Part shown: one piece after another, positions 24,233-32,346 of the stretch | How positions within the stretch are numbered: the first letter of the stretch is position 1 | Layout: each line of letters starts with the position of its first letter | Source of the DNA: a virus | DNA: 64,000 nucleotides | IMG/VR virus record: IMGVR_UViG_3300045836_000083 | Location: 1 to 64,000 of that record | Reading direction: 5' to 3' (one strand) | Notes under the pieces: model-generated | Databases searched by the model: none | What the model saw: only the letters and a program-made list of their open reading frames with translations | Told to the model about the DNA's origin: nothing | Program-made: the position numbers and the translations under genes

Positions 24233-25045
24233 ATGGGTCTGATTAGCGTAAAACATAGTATGCCGGGGGGCGATTTGGTAAGCCTGCTTCCGTCCTTAAA
24301 ACATCTATATGATACAACCGGTAATAAATCCGTCATATATCAACGGGTGAACTTATCATATGCAGATTTTGGGGGCGCTTACTTGGGGGCGACTTATTCC
24401 ATAAAGGATGAAAATAAAATGCCGGTATCAATGAATAGTGCAGTTTTTGAAGCACTGAAACCTTTATTGTTATATCAATCTTACATCGAGGATTTCAAAG
24501 AATGGGGGACAGAAGAAGTGGACTACGATATGGATTTACTTCGCTCTATGGAAACAACAATGCCAATGGGCAATATTCAACGATACCCTGGTTATGTATT
24601 CCCTGAAATGCAATGTAATTTAAGCGAGCAAAGTGTTTTCTTGCCTAATAAATTCAACAATGAAGCATTTGGGAAAATCTTAATAAATAGGACTGAGCGG
24701 TATAACAATATGTTTATAAGCTATACATTCCTAAAAAAATATAAGGATGAAGTATTATTTATTGGGTTGCCCCATGAACACGAAATATTCTGCAAGCAAA
24801 ACAAATTGGATATCCAACACTTATATTTGGGAAACTTCTTAGAAATAGCTATCGCATTGGAAAGTTGTAAGGTATTCATTGGGAATCAAAGTATGTGTTT
24901 TCAAATAGCTGAGAATCTTAAAATACCTAGAATTTTAGAAGTATGCAAGCAGATTCCAAATGTTATCGGTAATGGCCCCTATTTCTATGATTTCCTTTAT
25001 CAAAAAGGATTAGAATGCTGGACGGATAAATTATATAATAAATAG
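24233..25045 (+). CDS. GT-B-type (GT9-like) glycosyltransferase
   Basis: 270 residues. ISVKHSMPGGDLVSLLPSLKHLYD is the start of a GT9-like domain (usual 'GD-x-x-x-x-P-L'), and EIAIALESCKVFIGNQSMCFQIAENLKIPRILEV matches the donor-site 'FIG-x-x-S-x-x-x-x-A-x-x-x-x-x-P' segment. It resembles the second half of the fused transferase at 19312. Acceptor unknown; probably part of the same modification pathway. Confidence 0.7.
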   Translation: MGLISVKHSMPGGDLVSLLPSLKHLYDTTGNKSVIYQRVNLSYADFGGAYLGATYSIKDENKMPVSMNSAVFEALKPLLLYQSYIEDFKEWGTEEVDYDMDLLRSMETTMPMGNIQRYPGYVFPEMQCNLSEQSVFLPNKFNNEAFGKILINRTERYNNMFISYTFLKKYKDEVLFIGLPHEHEIFCKQNKLDIQHLYLGNFLEIAIALESCKVFIGNQSMCFQIAENLKIPRILEVCKQIPNVIGNGPYFYDFLYQKGLECWTDKLYNK

Positions 25046-25046
25046 G

Positions 25047-25054
25047 TAAATTTG
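25047..25054 (+). promoter_or_regulatory. possible -7 element TAAATTTG
   Basis: Exact TAnnTTTG match in the short gap before the ATG at 25072, but no TTG at a suitable upstream distance was found, so it may be fortuitous. Confidence 0.3.
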
Positions 25055-25071
25055 ATAAACCACATAACTAC

Positions 25072-25296
25072 ATGGCTGTCAAAATAAAGACATCAAAAAA
25101 CAAAGGCCCGATAGAATATCCTGATGATCATAAACCAGGGATCAGAGTGCCGCTCAATGGCTCATGTTGTTTAACATGCGAATATTACAAGGGGAGTGAT
25201 CTCTGTAGTAACGAATATTTCAAAAAGTGGAATGGTTCTGAAAAGCTACCTTATCCAGCTGAGGAATACTGTTCTGATTGGTATGAACAAAAATGA
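25072..25296 (+). CDS. small four-to-five-cysteine protein
   Basis: 74 residues. SCCLTCEYYKGSDLCSNEYF ... EEYCSDWYE gives C-C-x2-C, C and C-x-D-W, a spacing reminiscent of high-potential iron-sulphur proteins but also of zinc knuckles. Similar proteins are often seen near phage packaging genes. Function unknown; metal binding likely. Confidence 0.65.
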   Translation: MAVKIKTSKNKGPIEYPDDHKPGIRVPLNGSCCLTCEYYKGSDLCSNEYFKKWNGSEKLPYPAEEYCSDWYEQK

Positions 25297-25302
25297 TAAA
25301 TA

Positions 25303-25575
25303 ATGACAATCTTAGAAAAAATAAATCAATTGCATCCTAATGGTGGCTTTGTTGGTGGGCTAACAAGTTTAATTGTAGGGCCAGTAGGAATTGGATTTCA
25401 GGTATATCATAGTAGTGATGCTAAAAGTCAAATATGGTTTAAAGAAAATGATGCAATTCCAATAACCAATATAAAAGATGGGAAGGTATTTATTCGCCCA
25501 TTTTTAAATGAAATCCCTGTATCTATTGATGGTAAATTTAAAGGGCTAAAATATTCAATTAAGAGCCATGAATAG
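25303..25575 (+). CDS. hypothetical protein
   Basis: 90 residues, strand-rich with glycine-rich turns (GGFVGGLTSLIVGPVGIGFQVY). No recognised family. Six bases after the upstream stop; overlaps the next small gene by 8 bases. Confidence 0.6.
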   Translation: MTILEKINQLHPNGGFVGGLTSLIVGPVGIGFQVYHSSDAKSQIWFKENDAIPITNIKDGKVFIRPFLNEIPVSIDGKFKGLKYSIKSHE

Positions 25576-25684
25576 ACGTTTTTTAATAAAAGGCATTTTA
25601 ACCCTAGTAGCCGCGCCAAAGATATTGAGTGAGATAGATTTTAAGCCACCTTTAGTGATGAAGGCCGGAGCAACAATTTTATGA
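25568..25684 (+). CDS. 38-residue protein with Tat-like signal
   Basis: A 38-codon frame starting MNRRFLIKGILTLVAAPK resembles a twin-arginine (RR-x-F-x-K) signal followed by a hydrophobic core and an AAP cleavage-like site, leaving a peptide of about 20 residues. It fits the gap, overlaps the upstream stop and ends in TGA. I recall comparable tiny 'RR-F' proteins ahead of phage packaging genes but cannot name a family. Export is inferred. Confidence 0.5.
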   Translation: MNRRFLIKGILTLVAAPKILSEIDFKPPLVMKAGATIL

Positions 25685-25702
25685 AATTAAAAATGTAATT
25701 AA

Positions 25703-26383
25703 ATGAGCAAACTAACCCATGTAGAAGATAGGATAGTAGTAAAAATAAATATGAGTTATAAGGATAGTCATACATTCTCCAATGGTATGAAGATCTCGTT
25801 AGAGCGTAAATATAATAACTTCGATGAAAAATATACCAAACCGGTAAATGCTATCGTAGTATCTGCTAAACATATACCAGAAGGATCAGAAATATTAATT
25901 CATCATAATTGCACACACGATACTAATAGGCTTTTTAATTATCAAAAACTATCTGGTAAAGTTGAAGCAGATGATGTTCGTTATTTTTCTATATCTGAAA
26001 ATGATGCATTTGTATGGAGAAGTAATGGAGAATGGCAACCATTACCTGGATATGATTTTGCTTTAAGGGTATTCAGGCCATATAAAGGAAGTCTACAAGG
26101 CATCGAACCAGAAAAAATACTTTCAACCCTTCTCGTAACTACTGGTGAATATAAAGGATTAATTTGTCATACCATTAAAGCAGTTGATTATGAATTAATT
26201 TTTCAGGATGTTACAGGTAGGGAAGCTCGTTTAATACGAATACGTACGCATGGAGATGAAAAAACACAAAGAGAGGAAGAAATAGTCGCCATTAATCATA
26301 GTTTAACTAAACTGTATAATGAAGGAAAACTTCTAGCTGGCCTTTCAAAATCTGATGCTAAACCAATAAAGGAATACGGATGA
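25703..26383 (+). CDS. hypothetical protein with weak GroES-like start
   Basis: 226 residues. The N-terminus (VEDRIVVKINMSYKD ... AIVVSAKHIPEGSEILIHHNCTHD) has the order DR-x-x-V, a mobile-loop-length gap, V-x-A, P-x-G-x-x-I seen in GroES-type chaperonins, but similarity is weak. The rest is mixed alpha/beta (FALRVFRPYKGSLQGIEPEKI). It lies upstream of the terminase genes, while an unmistakable GroES-like gene is at 37339. Function not assigned. Confidence 0.55.
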   Translation: MSKLTHVEDRIVVKINMSYKDSHTFSNGMKISLERKYNNFDEKYTKPVNAIVVSAKHIPEGSEILIHHNCTHDTNRLFNYQKLSGKVEADDVRYFSISENDAFVWRSNGEWQPLPGYDFALRVFRPYKGSLQGIEPEKILSTLLVTTGEYKGLICHTIKAVDYELIFQDVTGREARLIRIRTHGDEKTQREEEIVAINHSLTKLYNEGKLLAGLSKSDAKPIKEYG

Positions 26384-26607
26384 AAAATTATATAGATAAA
26401 GTAGATAACAAAACCAGGTGCGATCACCCACAAGTAATTAAGTTTTATGAATGGGGTGGCTGTTCCATGACAGATGCATCAAATAAAATATACCATTACG
26501 CCACTATTATATTAAAAGATGGAACTCGTAGAGATTTTGGGCCTAACGAAGATCACGAGGTGTCCTATTATGATTGTAATACTTTTTTAAACCAAATAGG
26601 CGAATAA
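26380..26607 (+). CDS. hypothetical protein
   Basis: 75 residues. A strand-rich, aromatic protein with three Cys. Overlaps the upstream stop by 4 bases (ATGA). Function unknown. Confidence 0.6.
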   Translation: MKNYIDKVDNKTRCDHPQVIKFYEWGGCSMTDASNKIYHYATIILKDGTRRDFGPNEDHEVSYYDCNTFLNQIGE

Positions 26608-26609
26608 GT

Positions 26610-26942
26610 ATGTCTGATGAAAAAGAACTACTCAAGAAAATAAAAGAACTAGAAACAAAGGTTAGGATATATGAAGATAATGGAGCGGCAAAACTATACT
26701 ACGCACTTAACCGAAAAATGAATGAGATGGGAGATATGCTAAATGATAATTCTCTAAATAGCATAAACTTAGATGACCCTAAAGACAAGAGCTTTGATAG
26801 AATATTCAAGTTATTAGAAAAAAGTGAAACGGTTGCTAGTTCCGCCAAAGTATTAGGAACTATTGCAGGCATTACTGGAGATGAAGAAAAAGACGTGGCC
26901 CGAAAACCATTTATTGAAACCGTTGCAACTAGGAGGGATTAA
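26610..26942 (+). CDS. putative small terminase subunit
   Basis: 110 residues, strongly helical: an N-terminal coiled coil (KELLKKIKELETKVRIYEDNG) and a helical, acidic second half. The gene directly precedes and overlaps the large terminase by one base, the usual place of the small subunit, which picks phage DNA for packaging. No HTH was identified, so the call rests on position and helicity. Confidence 0.45.
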   Translation: MSDEKELLKKIKELETKVRIYEDNGAAKLYYALNRKMNEMGDMLNDNSLNSINLDDPKDKSFDRIFKLLEKSETVASSAKVLGTIAGITGDEEKDVARKPFIETVATRRD

Positions 26943-29017
26943 TGTTATCTGTTGATATATATGGTTCACTTATTTATACCGCCGATAATCCATTAGAGAC
27001 ATTAATTGAAGGATGGGGCAGAGAAAGACATGAACAGATTTGGAGACGGCGTGAATTACCATCCTTTTTTAATAATGTAGAGTATGATAAAGATGACAAT
27101 GCCATTCTTACTCCACAACAAGAACAATTTGCACGGGAAGAAGTAATTAAATGTAAGGAGGGTTATTGGTTCTTTAATAATGGAGTTCCAACCTATATAA
27201 CTGGTAAACACTATTTTTATCTTAACTGGTGGAAGCTAGAGGATGATATTTATCCTGAATACCGAGACACTGACCGCCGGTATTTTTTATTTTTAAATCA
27301 TTGGGAAAATGTACTATGGTGTTTAGGTATTTTTAGGGGTAAAAAACGTCGTGAGGGAGCTAGTTCACAAGCGACTTCTAACTTAGTATATGAATGTATT
27401 TTCTTTACTAACAGTAATTGCGGGCTTGTAAGTAAAACTCAAATTGATAGCCGAGATACGTTTACCGACATGGTAAGGCATGGATACACTCAATGCCCCA
27501 TATTTTTAAAACCAAGACAATTAAATCGGGCAGATAGTGTAACAGAATTAGTATTTGCAGCAAGATTGAAAAATGGAGAGGCTGTAGATGGGGGACAGAA
27601 ATCAAAAATAAATTATAGGGCACCTGTTTTAAATGCTTACGATAGAGGTCGTATGACTCGAATATTAGCTGATGAGGGTGGGAAATGGCCGACTGAGGTA
27701 GATTTTGCTAAATTTATTTCAATAGTAAGTAAAACTATGGTGAAGGGAGCTAAGCGGGTAGGCTTTTGTGAGGCACCATCCACCGTCAACGAAATGACTA
27801 AAGGTGGAGGTGCAGCTTTCAAAAAAGCGTGGGATGGAGCTAATCAATTTAAATATCCAAATAGACCAACTCCCAACCGATTTGTTACTTACTTCTCTCC
27901 AGCATATGATGGATATGAGGGCTTTATTGATCGACATGGTATGTCAGTTATAGGAGAGCCAACCCATGAGCAATTCCAATACCTGGTTGACAAATGGGTT
28001 AAGAAAGACCCCATTACTGGTATAGTTGTATCCGAACTTACAGAGGAGGATATAAAGATGGGCGCTCGTCAATATGTAATGGTTAAAAGACGAGAAGGAT
28101 TGACAGGTGATTTGTTAGAAGAAGAAATACGCATGAACCCTTGCACAGTCGAGGAAATGTTTGAAGCTGCTAATATAGGTTGCGTTTTTAATTCATACAA
28201 TATTACAAAAAGAGAAAAAGTTTTAGAAGAAAATCCTATTTATAAGAGAAAGGTTATCTTCTACCGAGATTTAGATGGAGTAGTAAAATGGCGAGATATT
28301 CAAGAAAGCGAAAAAAACTTCCATTGGTCTATAACTGCATTCCCACCAAAAGGACAAGAAAATAAATATAGGTTTGAAAATAAACTACGATACCCTGGAA
28401 GAACTGAAATTGGCGCTATTGCAGTAGATGGCTATAGCAACAGCCAAGGTGGAAGAAAATATGGTTCAAAAGCATCTGCGTGGATTGGATTAAGACCAGA
28501 TATTTTAGACCCTTATAATACAGGCAAAGCCATTGGGCACCTTTATGGACGACCGGCTGTAAAAGAGACATTACATGAACAAGTGATGCTGGCCGCAGAA
28601 TACTTTGGATTTAAAGTATGGTATGAACATAATAGCGACGATTATTTGTCATATTTTAGAGATAGGGGGAAAGTAGGATATCTGGGAACTTACCCATTAA
28701 GTACAATTGATCCAACAAAAAGAGCGGATGCAGACCGTTTTAAAGGGTTCCCTACTACGCCCTTTAGTTTAACCAAGCAATTAGATTGCGGGATAGCTTA
28801 TTTTGAACATTATTGCGATTTAATAGATTTTGAGGAACTTTTACAAAATGCCAAGCTGTTCGATCCATATAATCGAACTGCCTACGATACTGTAGTTTCT
28901 TTTTTAATGCTTTTAGTATGTTTAATGGAACCAATACGCAAGCCTAAACCACCAACAGAACCATTAGTAAGAAGCTATATTAATACCTACGGTAATCAAA
29001 ATTTTTTAGGTAATTAA
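26942..29017 (+). CDS. large terminase subunit (packaging ATPase and nuclease)
   Basis: 691 residues. Motor that cuts and pumps phage DNA into the procapsid. The ATPase has a deviant Walker A, GKKRREGASS (133-142), lacking the usual GKS/T lysine place, and a Walker B ILADEGG (Asp244-Glu245). The RNase H-fold nuclease begins IAVDGYS (Asp496), continues through HLYGRP and EHNSDDYLSYF and ends AYDTVVSFLML (Asp649). The length and the arrangement terminase, portal, scaffold, capsid support the call. Its nuclease start resembles the small protein at 1375. Confidence 0.92.
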   Translation: MLSVDIYGSLIYTADNPLETLIEGWGRERHEQIWRRRELPSFFNNVEYDKDDNAILTPQQEQFAREEVIKCKEGYWFFNNGVPTYITGKHYFYLNWWKLEDDIYPEYRDTDRRYFLFLNHWENVLWCLGIFRGKKRREGASSQATSNLVYECIFFTNSNCGLVSKTQIDSRDTFTDMVRHGYTQCPIFLKPRQLNRADSVTELVFAARLKNGEAVDGGQKSKINYRAPVLNAYDRGRMTRILADEGGKWPTEVDFAKFISIVSKTMVKGAKRVGFCEAPSTVNEMTKGGGAAFKKAWDGANQFKYPNRPTPNRFVTYFSPAYDGYEGFIDRHGMSVIGEPTHEQFQYLVDKWVKKDPITGIVVSELTEEDIKMGARQYVMVKRREGLTGDLLEEEIRMNPCTVEEMFEAANIGCVFNSYNITKREKVLEENPIYKRKVIFYRDLDGVVKWRDIQESEKNFHWSITAFPPKGQENKYRFENKLRYPGRTEIGAIAVDGYSNSQGGRKYGSKASAWIGLRPDILDPYNTGKAIGHLYGRPAVKETLHEQVMLAAEYFGFKVWYEHNSDDYLSYFRDRGKVGYLGTYPLSTIDPTKRADADRFKGFPTTPFSLTKQLDCGIAYFEHYCDLIDFEELLQNAKLFDPYNRTAYDTVVSFLMLLVCLMEPIRKPKPPTEPLVRSYINTYGNQNFLGN

Positions 29018-29018
29018 G

Positions 29019-29032
29019 CTAAATCGTTGTAG
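29019..29032. promoter_or_regulatory. CTAAATCGTTGTAG palindromic motif, copy 3
   Basis: Lies between the terminase stop and the portal start. Its TTG (29027-29029) is the -33 element of the portal promoter. One of four CTAnAnCGTTnTAG copies, all intergenic. Confidence 0.65.
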
Positions 29033-29056
29033 ATCAATTAAAAAATCTTACATTTG
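29027..29056 (+). promoter_or_regulatory. promoter of the portal/capsid genes
   Basis: TTG (29027-29029), 19-base spacer, TACATTTG (29049-29056), an exact TAnnTTTG match. Start near 29063, ATG at 29074. The -33 TTG lies inside palindrome copy 3, so a protein bound there would control entry of RNA polymerase. Confidence 0.75.
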
Positions 29057-29073
29057 ATTAACTTTCTTGATTA

Positions 29074-31515
29074 ATGCCTGATAATCAAAACAATAGTATT
29101 GGAATTTCCGGCCAATCGTATAAAGATTTTCTTCTTACAAAGAATATCCAAGATAAACTTGACCCTAAATACGGCAAACAGTTGGCTATGGATATTGAAG
29201 CTAAATATTCGGCCGGGGTTGCAAACGGATATTCGTTTTTAAGAAATGATCGTTTTAAGACTAATATTTTATGGTCTGCTGGTAAAATAAATGCCTATGC
29301 TTTATTCGCTGATCTTTTAAACTTCAATGGAAAAATAAATTACGCAAACATTGATTGGAAACCTTTAATGATAATTAATAGAATTATCAGTGGGTTAGTA
29401 GGTCGATGGATGCAACGAATAGAAAAGGTTCATGTTACTGCTATTGACCCTATATCTGTTAATGATAAAAAAGAACAATACGAACAAGCTGAATTTGTTT
29501 TATACAATCGAAAACAACTAGAACAATTACAACAAGAATCGGGAGTACCTATGATACCTCCTGATCAATTTGTAGCAGAAGATAAAGATGATTTAGAAGA
29601 ATGGGCAATAACGGGGCAGAAATTACCAGAAGAAATAAAGTATGAAACAGGGACTAATGATATTCTACAGTCACAGGGATTTTTTGATGTTTTAAAGAAA
29701 AAATTACTTCATGATTCAGCCGAATGTGGCCTAGTGGGTACCTATGTTTGGATGGATGAATATGGTGTAATTCATGTAGAATGGGTAAAACCTTTGAACA
29801 CATTCTATTCATATTCAGAATACGATGATTTCAGAGATACTGCTATGCGTGGTTATGTGAAATCTATGAAGATTTCAGAGCTACGCAGGAAATATGGGAA
29901 GGAATTTGGGGGTAAGTTAACAGAAGAAGAAATATTTCAAATAGCCCAAACATCTTACGAATATCAACGATTCGATAAACTTACATGGAATTATGATTGG
30001 TTATTAGCATATATACGACCATATGATGAATGGAACGTAGAATGCCTTGTATTCTGGATTAAATCAGTAGATGAAGATGGTTATTTAATGACTGTTACTA
30101 AACAGAATAAAAGAACCATCATTGAACGAAGACAACAAGCTCCAACTAATTTAGATGAAAATCAAGAGTTCGTAAAAAAAGATAAGTGGAATCTGTATAA
30201 AGGAGTATATGTTAGATATGCTCAAAAGATGTTGGAATGGGGGTTAGATAACAATATGATTCGGCCTCAAGACCCAAAGGAATGTGGTGATGTAGAGTTT
30301 CCAATAAGTCTTTATATGTATCAAAATCAGGATATGCGAAATATTGCACTCCCTGAAAAAATAGAAGTGCCAGTTAAGCAAATGATGGTTATTTACTTTA
30401 AGATGCAACAAGTAATAGCCACAATGATACCTCCAGGCGCTGCAATTAATATAGATGCATTGCAAGAAGTTCAATTGGGGTTAGCTGCGGATGGAGAAAG
30501 CTCAATAAACGTACAAAAACTATATGAACAAACCGGCAGATTATATTACCGTGGCCGAGATGCCGAAGGGAATGCATTACCAGTTCCAATTACAGAACTG
30601 CAAAATGCAGGATTTATTGGAGCAATGAACGGGTTAATTGATCAATACCAATTTCAGTATGGAGTTTTAAAGGATCAATTAGGGGAAGACCCAAATCTTA
30701 TTACTCAGGCCGTTCAACCACGTGTTACATCGGAAAATGTTGAAGCATCCCAACAAGCCGCGGCATTCGCTACCGATTATATGTATGATGCTTATTCTGC
30801 TGTGATGGCTGAAACTGCAAAAAAAGTAGCATGCTTACTTAATAATTCAGTCCGGTTCGGCAGTAAGGCTTATCATCATTTAATGCAAGAGGAAGATGTA
30901 GCTGATCGACAGTTTGCAACTAGATTTGAAATGCTTCCAGATCAATATGAATTAATGGATTTAAAGAATTTTATGAATCAGTCATTGGCTGCCAATCCTC
31001 CATTAATTCAGTATTTAGACCCGTTTAGAATAATGAGAATAGCTAAAGAAAACGTAAAATTAGCATCTCTTTATTTAAGAAATGCCATGAAACGAATGAA
31101 TAGGGCAGAATCTGAAAAGGCGCAACAACTTAGTCAGCAAAATGCCCAGGTACAAGCAATGGCGGCTCAACAGAAGGCGCAAGGAGATATGCAGTTACAA
31201 ACTCAGAAATTGCAAGTAGAAAAGGAATTAGAAGAATATAAAGGGTTACAAGCCATGAAGCTGGCTATAGTGCAAGGTGCGATGCAAATCGCAGCTAAAT
31301 CCGAAAATCCTCAAATGCCTACTTGGCTAGCTCCTGTTTTAAATCAATTGGTGCCCAATTTAACTATACCAATCGACCAAGAAAATCAACAAATGGCTCA
31401 ATTAATTCAAGGGCAAGCTATGCAACAACAGCAAAAGCAACAAGAATCTCAAGAGCCAGCAAGCGAAGAAATGCAAGAAAGTCCTGAAATGGTACAACAA
31501 GAACAAATTCAATAA
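29074..31515 (+). CDS. portal protein
   Basis: 813 residues. Forms the dodecameric DNA gate at the capsid vertex. Recognised from position after the terminase, size typical of podovirus portals, the N-terminal IIN-RIISGLVGRWMQR segment, a large Trp/Tyr-rich middle (KLTWNYDWLLAYIRPYDEWN) and a long Gln/Ala-rich coiled-coil C-terminal 'barrel' (QQNAQVQAMAAQQKAQGDMQ). Similar in plan to portals of crAss-like and other Bacteroidota podoviruses. Confidence 0.85.
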   Translation: MPDNQNNSIGISGQSYKDFLLTKNIQDKLDPKYGKQLAMDIEAKYSAGVANGYSFLRNDRFKTNILWSAGKINAYALFADLLNFNGKINYANIDWKPLMIINRIISGLVGRWMQRIEKVHVTAIDPISVNDKKEQYEQAEFVLYNRKQLEQLQQESGVPMIPPDQFVAEDKDDLEEWAITGQKLPEEIKYETGTNDILQSQGFFDVLKKKLLHDSAECGLVGTYVWMDEYGVIHVEWVKPLNTFYSYSEYDDFRDTAMRGYVKSMKISELRRKYGKEFGGKLTEEEIFQIAQTSYEYQRFDKLTWNYDWLLAYIRPYDEWNVECLVFWIKSVDEDGYLMTVTKQNKRTIIERRQQAPTNLDENQEFVKKDKWNLYKGVYVRYAQKMLEWGLDNNMIRPQDPKECGDVEFPISLYMYQNQDMRNIALPEKIEVPVKQMMVIYFKMQQVIATMIPPGAAINIDALQEVQLGLAADGESSINVQKLYEQTGRLYYRGRDAEGNALPVPITELQNAGFIGAMNGLIDQYQFQYGVLKDQLGEDPNLITQAVQPRVTSENVEASQQAAAFATDYMYDAYSAVMAETAKKVACLLNNSVRFGSKAYHHLMQEEDVADRQFATRFEMLPDQYELMDLKNFMNQSLAANPPLIQYLDPFRIMRIAKENVKLASLYLRNAMKRMNRAESEKAQQLSQQNAQVQAMAAQQKAQGDMQLQTQKLQVEKELEEYKGLQAMKLAIVQGAMQIAAKSENPQMPTWLAPVLNQLVPNLTIPIDQENQQMAQLIQGQAMQQQQKQQESQEPASEEMQESPEMVQQEQIQ

Positions 31516-31523
31516 CAACAATT

Positions 31524-31652
31524 ATGGATACTCAACAATTAGCAGAAATAAAAGCATTAGCCATTAGATTAGCATATGAAATCAAGCCTACCGAAGAAAT
31601 AGCAACAATATTGACAGATGCTGATATTATTTATCAATATTTAATTAAATAA
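31524..31652 (+). CDS. 42-residue helical protein
   Basis: A 42-codon frame filling the gap between the portal gene and the next gene, spaced 8 and 2 bases. Translation is a plausible amphipathic, helical protein (TQQLAEIKALAIRLAYEIKP ... DIIYQYLIK). Size and spacing make it a likely real gene. Function unknown; perhaps a small head component. Confidence 0.6.
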   Translation: MDTQQLAEIKALAIRLAYEIKPTEEIATILTDADIIYQYLIK

Positions 31653-31654
31653 AA

Positions 31655-31933
31655 ATGGCTACAATAAATTGTACAAACCGAGGAGCTTCTCAAGCTATTA
31701 AAGGATCAAGCGTTGAAATTATACTTAATGGAGCAGAATCTTTAAGCGTATTGCCGGTGTTAGCCGTAGGACAATTAGCTACCGTTAGCAGCAATGGTGC
31801 GACAGGGAGGATAGACTTCGTTGATACATTGGGACATCTATTTCGGGTTAAGCCAACGCAACCAAATTTACAATTTAATTCAGGAACAACCAATACATTG
31901 AACGTCAATGAATTGATAACAATCACTTATTAA
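31655..31933 (+). CDS. small head protein candidate
   Basis: 92 residues, strand-rich with Ser/Thr/Asn/Gly (GRIDFVDTLGHLFRVKPTQPN). No homologue recognised, but composition and position between portal and scaffold suit a head decoration or stabilising protein. Confidence 0.55.
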   Translation: MATINCTNRGASQAIKGSSVEIILNGAESLSVLPVLAVGQLATVSSNGATGRIDFVDTLGHLFRVKPTQPNLQFNSGTTNTLNVNELITITY

Positions 31934-31944
31934 CATATTACAAA

Positions 31945-32298
31945 ATGGTAAGTAAGGTAACTGAATATTCATTTTCAAATAATAAGTTAGTCATTGATAT
32001 AGAAATGGCTAGGACTATTTCTATTCAAATAATTGGCGGGAGTGGTACTCGTTCACTTCAAGGCACCAATGATGGAGGTGCAGTAACAGGATCTACTATT
32101 AATAACGCAGGCGATGCAACAAATTTTAGTACTATTCAGGCCGTAAAATTATCCGATGGGACATCGGTAACGTCTATTACTGATGCCGGGCTTTATAAAA
32201 TTGATCCTGTAGCTTTTCAATATCTTCAAATAGGAGATGGTTCAACAGCCGCCGCAACAAAAATATTAGTTTATAGGACTTTTGGAACTGGATTATAA
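31945..32298 (+). CDS. small head protein candidate
   Basis: 117 residues, strand-rich (KLVIDIEMARTISIQIIGGSG ... ATKILVYRTFGTGL). The jelly-roll-like alternation and the location next to the capsid genes suit a decoration protein. Function inferred from context only. Confidence 0.55.
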   Translation: MVSKVTEYSFSNNKLVIDIEMARTISIQIIGGSGTRSLQGTNDGGAVTGSTINNAGDATNFSTIQAVKLSDGTSVTSITDAGLYKIDPVAFQYLQIGDGSTAAATKILVYRTFGTGL

Positions 32299-32314
32299 TT
32301 TTTTTATATTTTTG
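32281..32314 (+). promoter_or_regulatory. promoter of the scaffold and major capsid genes
   Basis: TTTG (32281-32284), 22-base spacer, TATTTTTG (32307-32314), an exact TAnnTTTG match. The transcript start falls within palindrome copy 4, and the ATG is at 32347. Confidence 0.6.
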
Positions 32315-32329
32315 CTACAACGTTGTAGC
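32314..32329. promoter_or_regulatory. GCTACAACGTTGTAGC perfect palindrome, copy 4
   Basis: A perfect 16-bp palindrome containing the 14-bp core (32315-32328) of the four-copy motif. It starts at the last base of the -7 element of the scaffold promoter, placing it across the transcription start. Confidence 0.7.
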
Positions 32330-32346
32330 TTTAAACAAATTTATGT

